From assembly GCA_016870835.1 (NCBI GenBank), contig VGAG01000011.1:1-34762 (forward strand): 34,762 nucleotides of DNA. The letters run 5' to 3'. Position 1 is the stretch's first letter; each line of letters begins with the position of its first letter. Positions 28,493 through 34,762 of this stretch are shown in pieces. The notes beneath the pieces are model-generated. The model was not told the origin of the DNA, searched no databases, and was given only the letters and a program-made list of their open reading frames with translations. Origin of the DNA: Actinomycetota bacterium. GTDB lineage: Bacteria > Actinomycetota > Actinomycetes > Nanopelagicales > Nanopelagicaceae. The translations under genes were made by a program, and so were the position numbers.

Positions 28493-29180
28493 CGTTTACA
28501 AAGTGCTTAGAAACACGTGCAAGGCCGCGTTCTACGTGGGCATTAATCTCCTTCAATCCTTTTTCGACATCCCGTTTTTTGATGATATGAGCGAAGACTT
28601 GATGGTCTCTATCCCAGGTATTCATCAGCGACTTATTTGTTACTTCATCTCGAGTCCAGGTATAAATCAAGAATGAGTGAATTTGAGAGCGAAGAATTTC
28701 CCAGGCGCGATACAAGCGATCATGATGCGCTGCGTTGAAAATCGCAGAATGAAACTCAAGATCTAATCTGCTGACATTCTTAATATTTCGTTGCTTCTCA
28801 CTTAGATTTCTAAACTCTTTAATAACACCTTCAAGTGCGGCAATATCGGCGGCTGTTGCATTCTTACAAGCCCACTCAATCGCAAGTTGTTCGAGAACCA
28901 CGCGGAGTGAAAAGATTTCTTCCACGTCACTTTTTCCCCAAGAAGCGATACGTGCACCTTTATGCCGTTCAATAACTATTAGCCCTTCGCGTTCGAGCCG
29001 AGCCAGCGCTTCGCGAACCGGTCCGCGCGATACGCCCATCTGGTTGGCGAGATCGTCTTCAGCAAGGCGTCGACCAGGCTCTAACTCATGAGCGATGATT
29101 GCGTCACGGAGATCGTCTGTGACGACATCGGCAAGGACTCTTCGAGTTGCGATTCCTAAACCAAGTGGGCTCTCAGTCAC
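28482..29180 (-). CDS. GntR-family transcriptional regulator, FCD (FadR) subfamily
   Basis: A 232-residue regulator. The N-terminal winged helix-turn-helix (about residues 12-80) has the recognition segment MGVSRGPVREALARLEREGL. The C-terminal FCD domain keeps the metal-binding residues D140, H144, H193 and H215, usually the site where a carboxylate or sugar-acid effector docks. Such proteins normally repress neighbouring catabolic genes until the acid is present. The start is GTG 29180. A palindrome 48-62 bases upstream suggests autoregulation, and a similar palindrome lies before the LDH2-family gene. Confidence 0.9.
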   Translation of the reverse strand: MTESPLGLGIATRRVLADVVTDDLRDAIIAHELEPGRRLAEDDLANQMGVSRGPVREALARLEREGLIVIERHKGARIASWGKSDVEEIFSLRVVLEQLAIEWACKNATAADIAALEGVIKEFRNLSEKQRNIKNVSRLDLEFHSAIFNAAHHDRLYRAWEILRSQIHSFLIYTWTRDEVTNKSLMNTWDRDHQVFAHIIKKRDVEKGLKEINAHVERGLARVSKHFVNEAI

Positions 29181-29227
29181 TTTCCAACCTCATTTCAGAA
29201 ATAACTGAGCAAGCGCTCTAGTTGCTT

Positions 29228-29253
29228 GTTGTTTGTTAACAACAACGATACTA
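29228..29253 (-). promoter_or_regulatory. Putative operator and -10 element of the GntR gene
   Basis: TTGTTAACAA (29233-29242) is a perfect ten-base palindrome inside a longer imperfect one (29228-29246). On the minus strand a TAGTAT -10-like hexamer (29248-29253) lies five bases before it. A good -35 was not found. The geometry matches the site at 27394-27420. Confidence 0.5.
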
Positions 29254-29286
29254 GTTTAGAGGTTTATTGAGAAGAGGTCAGAATCT

Positions 29287-30090
29287 CTATTTAGGCATTC
29301 CAAAGTGAGAGCCACCAGCATTCTTTGCAAGATTTCCACCATCCATTGGGATGAGGGCGCCCGTAATGAAAGAAGAGGCGTCCGAGGCCAAGAGAATTGA
29401 AAGCCCTTTGATTTCCTCGGGCTTACCTAGTCGACCGATCGGCAATCCTCTTAGGAAAGTCTTCTCAAGATCCGGATCCTCCGCCATACGCTTCTCGAGA
29501 CCTTTGTTTATGACTTGCGCTGGCAAGATTGCATTTACCCGCACTCCTCGGCTACTCCATTCGGTGCTCAGCTCTCTTGTCATTTGAATAACTGCGCCCA
29601 TCGCCATGCTGTACGCAACATGTCCACGACCTAGGGCATTAAATGATGCAAGCGAGCCAATATTGACGATGCTGCCCTTACCTTGCTTCAGCATTCTCTT
29701 CCCGCCATGTTGACACATATAGAAACGGCTAATTACAAGGTTTTGAAGGACCTCCTGAACCATCTCAATTTGCATCTCCTCTGGCTTTTCAGAGGCACCG
29801 TTTCCGGCCACATTGCCAAGAAAATCTATTCGTCCAAACTCCTCATCCAAAGTAGACCAAAGACCATCGATAGCTGAGAAGTCTGAGATATTGCAGACCG
29901 CAGTAACTACTTTCCTTCCAAGTTTGCGAATGTCTTGCGCAGTTCTCTCAAGTCCAGCTTCATCTAGATCTACAAGTAGAACATCAGAACCAGCTTCAGC
30001 AACTGCGGTAGCCATCGCCTTACCCATGCCATTAGCAGCACCGGAGACCATCGACACTCGACCACTCAAGTCAAAGATATTGAGAACCAT
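29287..30090 (-). CDS. SDR-family protein with catalytic Lys replaced by Met
   Basis: A 267-residue Rossmann protein of the short-chain dehydrogenase/reductase family. I start it at the ATG at 30090 (MVLNIFDLSG), preceded by AAAGAGG; a longer frame from 30120 overlaps the upstream stop. The NAD-binding SGAANGMG is at 16-23. The substrate-side region has S146 and Y160, but the classical YxxxK reads YSMAM, with M164 in place of the lysine that binds the nicotinamide ribose. The Ser-Tyr spacing is one residue longer than usual. It is the last gene of the lipoyl/E1 operon. It may be impaired, altered in mechanism, or a binding protein. Confidence 0.83.
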   Translation of the reverse strand: MVLNIFDLSGRVSMVSGAANGMGKAMATAVAEAGSDVLLVDLDEAGLERTAQDIRKLGRKVVTAVCNISDFSAIDGLWSTLDEEFGRIDFLGNVAGNGASEKPEEMQIEMVQEVLQNLVISRFYMCQHGGKRMLKQGKGSIVNIGSLASFNALGRGHVAYSMAMGAVIQMTRELSTEWSSRGVRVNAILPAQVINKGLEKRMAEDPDLEKTFLRGLPIGRLGKPEEIKGLSILLASDASSFITGALIPMDGGNLAKNAGGSHFGMPK

Positions 30091-30109
30091 TTCTTTTCCT
30101 CTTTCTAAG

Positions 30110-31105
30110 TTAGTACGCAAGAACCTTTTTAACCGCGTTGATCATGCTTTCAACTGTTGGGATTGCAGCTTCAGCTGATTGTGGGTGAGCGCTAATAGGA
30201 GCGCGAATTCCACCAACACGAACGATTGGGCCCTTTAAGTATTTGAAGTTCTCTTCCGTAGCAGTCGAAGCAATGTCGCCCGTAATCGAACCGTATAGTG
30301 GAGCTTCATCGGCGACGACAACGCGTCCAAATTTCTTTACTGTTTCATTGATTGCATCTTCATCAAGCGGATAGAGAGTGCGAAGGTCGATGATTTCAAT
30401 AGAGACTCCGCTCTCAGCCAACTTCGCAGCAGCTTTCTGTGCCGTTACAACGGTGTAGCCGTAAGTAATGATGGCAGCATCTTTTCCACTCTGAACTGTG
30501 TGGGCGCTACCGAAAGGAATTAAGACGTTCTCATCGCCAACCTCGCCACGAACGCCGGACAACTTCTTATGCATTAGAAAGATCACGGGGTCTGGGGCAC
30601 GCAGCGCAGTCTTTATAAGGCCCTTTACGTCATAGGCACGCGATGGGACCGCAACAGAGAGACCTGGGGTATGCGCAAAGAGAACCTCGAGTGAGTTGCA
30701 ATGGTGAGCTCCACCAAGTGCAACGCCTGAGGTTGCACGAATAACTAGTGGGACTGGTTTGCCAAACATAAATCGAATCTTGGCTGCCTGGTTGATGATT
30801 TCATCCATTGCGCCTAGTGAGAAGTCGATGAAGTTCAAATCGATAATTGGATGACAGCCATACATGCCAGCGCCAATACCTGAGGCGACCATCGCCGCTT
30901 CAGAGATCGGGCTATCTTTAACGCGTTCAAGTCCAAATTCTTGGGCGATTCCTCTCACTTGAGCGAAGTGGCCACCGCGCTCAATCAAGTCTGTTCCTAA
31001 GATGAAGATTGATTCATTGCGATACATCTCTTCGCGAACACCTTGCTGGAAAGCTTCGGAATAGCTTGGAAGAGTGTTTCGAGTTGTCTCAGTCTGGGTA
31101 CTCAT
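30110..31105 (-). CDS. 2-oxoacid/acetoin dehydrogenase E1 component, beta subunit
   Basis: A 331-residue transketolase-like subunit that pairs with E1alpha to form the thiamine-diphosphate enzyme. The conserved glutamate that activates the cofactor is in DSPISEAAMVASGIG. The family segments ATSGVALGGAHHCNSLE, then TPGLSVAVPSRAYDVKGL, and IIDLRTLYPLD are intact. It is closest in character to acetoin dehydrogenase (AcoB) or branched-chain/pyruvate E1beta. It overlaps the E1alpha stop by one base (TAATG), so the two subunits are translated together. The keto substrate is not visible. Confidence 0.92.
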   Translation of the reverse strand: MSTQTETTRNTLPSYSEAFQQGVREEMYRNESIFILGTDLIERGGHFAQVRGIAQEFGLERVKDSPISEAAMVASGIGAGMYGCHPIIDLNFIDFSLGAMDEIINQAAKIRFMFGKPVPLVIRATSGVALGGAHHCNSLEVLFAHTPGLSVAVPSRAYDVKGLIKTALRAPDPVIFLMHKKLSGVRGEVGDENVLIPFGSAHTVQSGKDAAIITYGYTVVTAQKAAAKLAESGVSIEIIDLRTLYPLDEDAINETVKKFGRVVVADEAPLYGSITGDIASTATEENFKYLKGPIVRVGGIRAPISAHPQSAEAAIPTVESMINAVKKVLAY

Positions 31106-32088
31106 TATGACTTCGCTCCTAACAATCCGGAATCAACATCTTCATAAATCGTGGATAGATCTGGGTAAGGGGATTGCTCAGCAAATTCAACCGCTGCATT
31201 TATCTGGGCAGTTACTTCTGCATGTAGCGCAACATATTCATCTTGGCTCAAGAGACCTTCAGAAATTAGCTGTGCTGAGAATCGATCGATTGGATCGCGA
31301 TTATCTCGCCAATCAGCAATCTCTTCTTGAGTCCGATATTGACCCTTTTCACCGACGTTATGGCCGTAATAGCGATAGGTGAGTGCATTGATAAGAGTTG
31401 GTCCTTCGCCAGCAAGAGCGCGATCGCGCGCCTCTTTCACATAGCGATTAACTTTAAGGACATCTTGACCATCGATTGTGAAAGATGGAAGACCAAAGCC
31501 GGCGCCGCGTTTTGCGATGTCGCGTCCACCGGTAACTCTGTCGATAAAGGTCTCGACCGCGTATTGGTTGTTATCAACTAGGCAGATAAATGGAAGCTTA
31601 TTTACAACCGCCATATTTATCGCTTCCCAGGTACGTCCAGTATTCATGCCGCCATCGCCAACAAAGCCAACCGATACTTTCTTATGGCCTAATTGTTTGA
31701 TTCCCATCGCCGCGCCCATCGCGATACCTACGCCAGCGCCAACGATTCCATTTCCACCAAAGTTTCCATTATCTACATCGGCTAAGTGCATCGATGCGCC
31801 GCGACCCTTAGAGCAGCCGGTTGCCTTTGCAAACAATTCAGCCATAACAAGCTTTGGATCCATACCTTTGGCGAGGGTGTGATGATGGCTTCGATGCGTT
31901 GTCGCTATTACATCTTTTGGATCAAGGGCTGACATAGTTCCCACAGCAACAGCTTCTTGGCCAGAAGAGTTATGCATACCACCAGCAACTTTTCCACGGA
32001 GCGTCAATTTATCTGCAGTCTCTTCGAAGGTTCGAATCACGACCATGTCGCGAAGGAGTTTGCGTTTCCATTCTTTATCGTTGCTCAT
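31105..32088 (-). CDS. 2-oxoacid/acetoin dehydrogenase E1 component, alpha subunit
   Basis: A 327-residue subunit that binds thiamine diphosphate through the GDGGMNTG...VDNN motif. THRSHHHTLAKG lies near the N-terminus, and the Ser-containing KGRGASMHLAD loop is like those of PDH and acetoin E1alpha. Together with E1beta it would decarboxylate or cleave a 2-keto compound and hand the acyl group to a lipoyl arm. The gene starts three bases after the stop codon of the stand-alone lipoyl protein, which is thus its likely partner. No E2 acyltransferase or E3 gene is in the window. Confidence 0.92.
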   Translation of the reverse strand: MSNDKEWKRKLLRDMVVIRTFEETADKLTLRGKVAGGMHNSSGQEAVAVGTMSALDPKDVIATTHRSHHHTLAKGMDPKLVMAELFAKATGCSKGRGASMHLADVDNGNFGGNGIVGAGVGIAMGAAMGIKQLGHKKVSVGFVGDGGMNTGRTWEAINMAVVNKLPFICLVDNNQYAVETFIDRVTGGRDIAKRGAGFGLPSFTIDGQDVLKVNRYVKEARDRALAGEGPTLINALTYRYYGHNVGEKGQYRTQEEIADWRDNRDPIDRFSAQLISEGLLSQDEYVALHAEVTAQINAAVEFAEQSPYPDLSTIYEDVDSGLLGAKS

Positions 32089-32091
32089 CTT

Positions 32092-32340
32092 CTACTCACT
32101 CTCTCCTGCGCCAAGGACGACCGTGATTGTGTTACCAGCAGGGACTTCATCATTTGGTGCATATCTGTGGCGACCTAAGGTGCCCGAGGTTTCGCAGGTC
32201 AGATCCATCGTTGTCTTATCGGTTTCGATAATGGCAATTACATCTCCGGCATTTACTTGATCGCCAGGTTGTTTCTGCCACTCAAGTAAGACGGCGTTAT
32301 CCATCGCCATTCCGACTGCTGGTACGAATACCTCTTCCAT
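32092..32340 (-). CDS. Stand-alone lipoyl-domain protein
   Basis: An 82-residue protein that is a single biotinyl/lipoyl-type beta-barrel. The modification hairpin ETDKTT carries K42, and the Asp-Lys context is that of lipoate rather than biotin (which would be Met-Lys-Met). In ordinary 2-oxoacid dehydrogenases this domain is the N-terminus of a 400-residue E2, but here it ends after the barrel with no peripheral-subunit-binding or catalytic domain. It lies first among the E1 genes. It presumably accepts the acyl or oxidising equivalents made by E1, and the downstream acceptor must be another protein. Confidence 0.9.
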   Translation of the reverse strand: MEEVFVPAVGMAMDNAVLLEWQKQPGDQVNAGDVIAIIETDKTTMDLTCETSGTLGRHRYAPNDEVPAGNTITVVLGAGESE

Positions 32341-32358
32341 ATTTCCTCCGGGTTTGCT

Positions 32359-33318
32359 CTAGAAGGGACCTACTGCGAACTTGCCATTTAAAGTTGTGTT
32401 GCCGCTCAAATAACCAAGAACATCCTTAACGCCCCAAGCCATCAACCGGGGACCGGCGCTTTGGGAGTACCAAGCAATATGCGGCGACATAATCAAATTT
32501 GGGGCAGAGCGAAGCGGTGAATCAGCCTGGAGCGGCTCTTTTTCAAATACATCAAGCCCGGCACCATCAAGGTGCCCTGATTTCAAAGCGGCAGCGAGGG
32601 CATCCTCATCAATCAAGCCGCCTCGCGAAACATTTACCAAGATTGCTCCTTGGCGAAGCGTCGCTATTTCATTTGCACCAATCATATGATGTGTGCTCTT
32701 CATGTATGGCGCATGAAGTGAAACTATTTCAGAGCGCTTTAACAATTCATCAAGGCTTGAAACTAGATCCACACCAGGTAGTGATTTGATTGCCGGATCA
32801 AAACCAATAATTTCTTTAAAGAGTGGTTTGGCTTTCTCAATTAGCGATTGACCAATTCGGCCACATCCAACAACTCCTAAAGTTGTATCTTGCAATGAAG
32901 TAATACGTGCAGTCTTTGGCGCCGGAATCCATTCACCGGCCTGAATACCTTTATTGGCCTGAAATAAGCCACGATGTAGAGCCATAATCATCGATAACGC
33001 GTGATTTGCCACTTCATTAAATGCATATGTCGGCTGGAAGATGACCGGAGTGCGTCTTGCTTCAGCAGCAGTAAGATCAATGTTGTCTAGGCCAACGCCT
33101 AGTCGACCAATGCACCTTACCGATGATGGAAGTGCTGCAATTTTCTCTGCGGTTAACTTATGCAGCGCGACGATAATCGCATCGCAACCTTGCGTTCCAG
33201 CAACGAGTGACTCCACGGTCTCGGTATCGACCTCTTGATAAGTAAAACCCAGCTCCTTGGAGAGATCTGCTACCCAAGTGGTGCTACTAGAAGTGCCGGT
33301 TCCAAATGCGAGCTTCAT
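32359..33318 (-). CDS. D-isomer-specific 2-hydroxyacid dehydrogenase
   Basis: An NAD(P)-dependent enzyme of 319 residues that interconverts a D-2-hydroxy acid and its 2-keto acid. The Rossmann GCGRIG is at 151-156. The catalytic residues are R232 (NVSRGG), E261 (DVFEKEP) and H280 (MSPHIAW). The start is the ATG at 33318 with AGGAGG five bases upstream; a longer frame to 33432 would run through the divergent promoter and the FAH start. It heads the operon that continues with the lipoyl protein after 18 bases. Phosphoglycerate dehydrogenase-like proteins look similar, but no ACT domain follows. Confidence 0.9.
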   Translation of the reverse strand: MKLAFGTGTSSSTTWVADLSKELGFTYQEVDTETVESLVAGTQGCDAIIVALHKLTAEKIAALPSSVRCIGRLGVGLDNIDLTAAEARRTPVIFQPTYAFNEVANHALSMIMALHRGLFQANKGIQAGEWIPAPKTARITSLQDTTLGVVGCGRIGQSLIEKAKPLFKEIIGFDPAIKSLPGVDLVSSLDELLKRSEIVSLHAPYMKSTHHMIGANEIATLRQGAILVNVSRGGLIDEDALAAALKSGHLDGAGLDVFEKEPLQADSPLRSAPNLIMSPHIAWYSQSAGPRLMAWGVKDVLGYLSGNTTLNGKFAVGPF

Positions 33319-33339
33319 GCCCCTCCTAATCGAACTGCG

Positions 33340-33369
33340 TTTACTGTATACAATCCGAGCGGTTATAGA
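33340..33369 (+). promoter_or_regulatory. Divergent promoter with TGTATACA palindrome
   Basis: TGTATACA (33345-33352) is a perfect eight-base palindrome between the divergent hydroxyacid dehydrogenase and FAH genes. TTTACT (33340-33345) and TATAGA (33364-33369), 18 bases apart, form a candidate promoter for the + strand with the palindrome in its spacer. Such GTATAC-centred sites are typical for FCD-type GntR regulators, but the core differs from the TTGTTAAC sites. Confidence 0.4.
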
Positions 33370-33407
33370 TAGGGTTTCGTGAAAGATTTCCGAGAAAGGT
33401 TGAACTC

Positions 33408-34064
33408 GTGCCACTTCCACTACCAAGGCCAAATAAGGTCATAGCTGTCGGACTTAATTATCGAGACCATGCCAAAGAGGCAAATGTTCCCGTTCCAACA
33501 ACTCCAGTCCTCTTTACTAAGTGGACTACATCACTAATTGGAGATGGCGAATCAATCATCATTCCAAAGGGCGTAACCCAAACTGATTGGGAGGCTGAGC
33601 TCGCAGTTGTTATTGGAAAGCGTGCTTCACGAGTTTCAGAAAGTGAGGCTATGGGTTACGTCTCGGGATACACATGTATGAACGATGTAACAGACCGGGA
33701 AGCTCAATCCAAAGATGGCCAATGGGTACGGAGCAAGTCATACGACACATTCGGTCCAATCGGTCCTCGAATCGTCTCGCCCTCTGAAATTGGCGACCCA
33801 CACAATCTGAAGATTGAAGCTCGACTAAATGGAAAGACGATGCAGTCAAGCAACACCAGCAATCTCGTTTTTAATGTTCCATTCTTGATTGCCTACATCA
33901 GCGCACGAGTCACACTCGAGCCGGGCGATGTGATTACTACTGGAACTCCACACGGAGTTGGTACTTTCTATAACCCTCCAATCTTTATGAAAGAAGGGGA
34001 TGTCATCGAGATCGAAATCGAAAAGATTGGAATCTTGAAGAACACCGTTAAGGCCGAGAAGTAA
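33408..34064 (+). CDS. Fumarylacetoacetate hydrolase (FAH) family protein
   Basis: A 218-residue metal-dependent hydrolase or decarboxylase of the FAHD1-like compact type. The hallmark VGLNYRDHAKEAN holds H21. Divalent-metal ligands are E62 and E64 (WEAELAVVIG) and D93 (MNDVTDREAQ). K110 and the TGTPHGVG loop close the site. The GTG at 33408 follows GAAAGG. Family members split beta-diketo acids or decarboxylate oxaloacetate. One known role is cleavage of 2,4-diketo-3-deoxy sugar acids into pyruvate and lactate or glycolate, which suits the sugar-acid context and the SDR gene 12 bases downstream. Confidence 0.88.
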   Translation: MPLPLPRPNKVIAVGLNYRDHAKEANVPVPTTPVLFTKWTTSLIGDGESIIIPKGVTQTDWEAELAVVIGKRASRVSESEAMGYVSGYTCMNDVTDREAQSKDGQWVRSKSYDTFGPIGPRIVSPSEIGDPHNLKIEARLNGKTMQSSNTSNLVFNVPFLIAYISARVTLEPGDVITTGTPHGVGTFYNPPIFMKEGDVIEIEIEKIGILKNTVKAEK

Positions 34065-34076
34065 GGGTAATTGCAG

Positions 34077-34762
34077 ATGAGCTTTAAAGGTTCAACACTT
34101 CCATTAGCTCTAATAACTGGGGGCGCAAACGGGATTGGTCTTGCAACTGCGCGCCAACTCGCAAAAGATGGCTATGACCTATTTCTAATCGATAAGGATG
34201 AGAAGAATCTCGCTACTGCTCTGGGCGAACTTAAGCAGAGCGGCAGGCAAGTTGAATCTTTGGCGCTTGACCTTTCTGATGCAGTAGCTACCGAAGGAGC
34301 AATCATCGACTTATTGCAGAAAATCGAGGTAGATGCCCTGGTAAACAATGCGGGCTTGGGCTTTGCCCGCACCGTTGCCCAGACCACTCTTGATGAGTGG
34401 GACCTCACCTTTGCGGTAAATATCCGCGCCCAATACTTATTCTGTAAGCACATCGTCCCTCAGATGATTGCTCGTGGCGGTGGCGCAATTGTCAATGTTG
34501 CTTCCGCTGGCGCTCTAGTTGGATTGAAGAACCGGGTTGCTTATTGCTCATCAAAGGCCGCAGTTGTTGGACTTACACGCTGCATCGCAGCAGATCATGC
34601 AATGGAAGGTATCCGCATTAATGCGATAGCCCCGGGGACTGTTGATTCAACTTGGATTGGAAGAATCCTTGCTGATGATCCAGATCCAGTTGCGCGCCGA
34701 AAGATGATGGAAGCGCGCCAACTCGACGGCAAGATGGGAACTCCGGAAGAAGTTGCATATGG
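34077..34762 (+). CDS. Short-chain dehydrogenase/reductase (3' end outside window)
   Basis: The reading frame opens at the ATG at 34077, 12 bases after the FAH stop and following AAGGG, and is still open after 228 codons at the window edge. The cofactor motif TGGANGIG is at 14-21 and NNAG is present. The catalytic Ser in NVASAG, with Y156 and K160 (YCSSK), is intact, in contrast to the other SDR of this island. The PG motif IAPGTVDS is normal. Coupled to an FAH hydrolase, it is a candidate for oxidising the 4-hydroxyl of a 2-keto-3-deoxy sugar acid to the diketo acid; that role is inferred from neighbours. Confidence 0.9.
   Translation, partial: MSFKGSTLPLALITGGANGIGLATARQLAKDGYDLFLIDKDEKNLATALGELKQSGRQVESLALDLSDAVATEGAIIDLLQKIEVDALVNNAGLGFARTVAQTTLDEWDLTFAVNIRAQYLFCKHIVPQMIARGGGAIVNVASAGALVGLKNRVAYCSSKAAVVGLTRCIAADHAMEGIRINAIAPGTVDSTWIGRILADDPDPVARRKMMEARQLDGKMGTPEEVAY

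Noticed and set aside
33319-33432. Longer N-terminus of the D-2-hydroxyacid dehydrogenase
   Set aside because: It would cross the divergent promoter and the FAH start; ATG 33318 has AGGAGG directly upstream and matches the family start.

Overview
The window reads as a chromosome segment of a low-GC, free-living actinobacterium, most like the streamlined freshwater acI group (Nanopelagicales, for example Candidatus Planktophila). This assignment is inferred from gene order and protein character; no marker gene was searched. The order rho-rpmE-prfA-prmC-Sua5-glyA-wecA-atpI-atpZ-atpBEFHAGDC is the classical actinobacterial one. MurA carries the Asp active-site variant known from Mycobacterium, and a small Cys/His protein ending in RNAPRY is of actinobacterial type. 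Genes are very tightly packed, with many 1-4 base overlaps, and no stretch over about 135 bases lacks a gene. No tRNA, rRNA, CRISPR array, insertion sequence or prophage gene was seen.

Bases 1-14365 (all +) are core genes: rho (5' end outside the window), ribosomal protein L31, release factor RF1 and its methyltransferase PrmC, a Sua5/YrdC-family protein with degenerate active-site motifs, serine hydroxymethyltransferase, a WecA-type glycosyl-1-phosphate transferase, two small AtpI/AtpZ-like membrane proteins, and the eight F1Fo ATP synthase subunits. The epsilon subunit is only 87 residues and lacks the C-terminal helical domain.

Bases 14346-21851 are a mixed set: a secreted protein ending in an I78-like inhibitor domain, murA (-), a cobalamin adenosyltransferase, two small envelope proteins (-), the Cys/His protein, an aldehyde dehydrogenase (-), an alpha/beta hydrolase and an MFS transporter.

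Bases 21867-34762 form an accessory catabolic island that looks devoted to a sugar acid or hydroxy acid. A tightly coupled minus-strand operon holds a galactonate-dehydratase-like enolase-superfamily enzyme, an FGGY kinase, an FMN alpha-hydroxyacid dehydrogenase, a DapA-family aldolase/lyase and a YczE-family membrane protein. Divergent to it is an LDH2-family dehydrogenase. A GntR/FCD repressor follows. A second minus-strand operon holds a D-2-hydroxyacid dehydrogenase, a stand-alone 82-residue lipoyl protein, E1alpha and E1beta of a 2-oxoacid/acetoin dehydrogenase, and an SDR whose catalytic YxxxK reads YxxxM. Divergent to that, an FAH-family hydrolase and a second SDR run off the right edge. 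Dehydratase, SDR, FAH hydrolase and lactate-type dehydrogenase together resemble the non-phosphorylating diketo-hydrolase route known for L-rhamnose/L-fucose. The lipoyl/E1 module without E2 or E3 is not part of that route and is the most novel-looking element. TTGTTAAC-centred palindromes next to the GntR gene and in the 27.4 kb divergent promoter suggest one regulator for much of the island.
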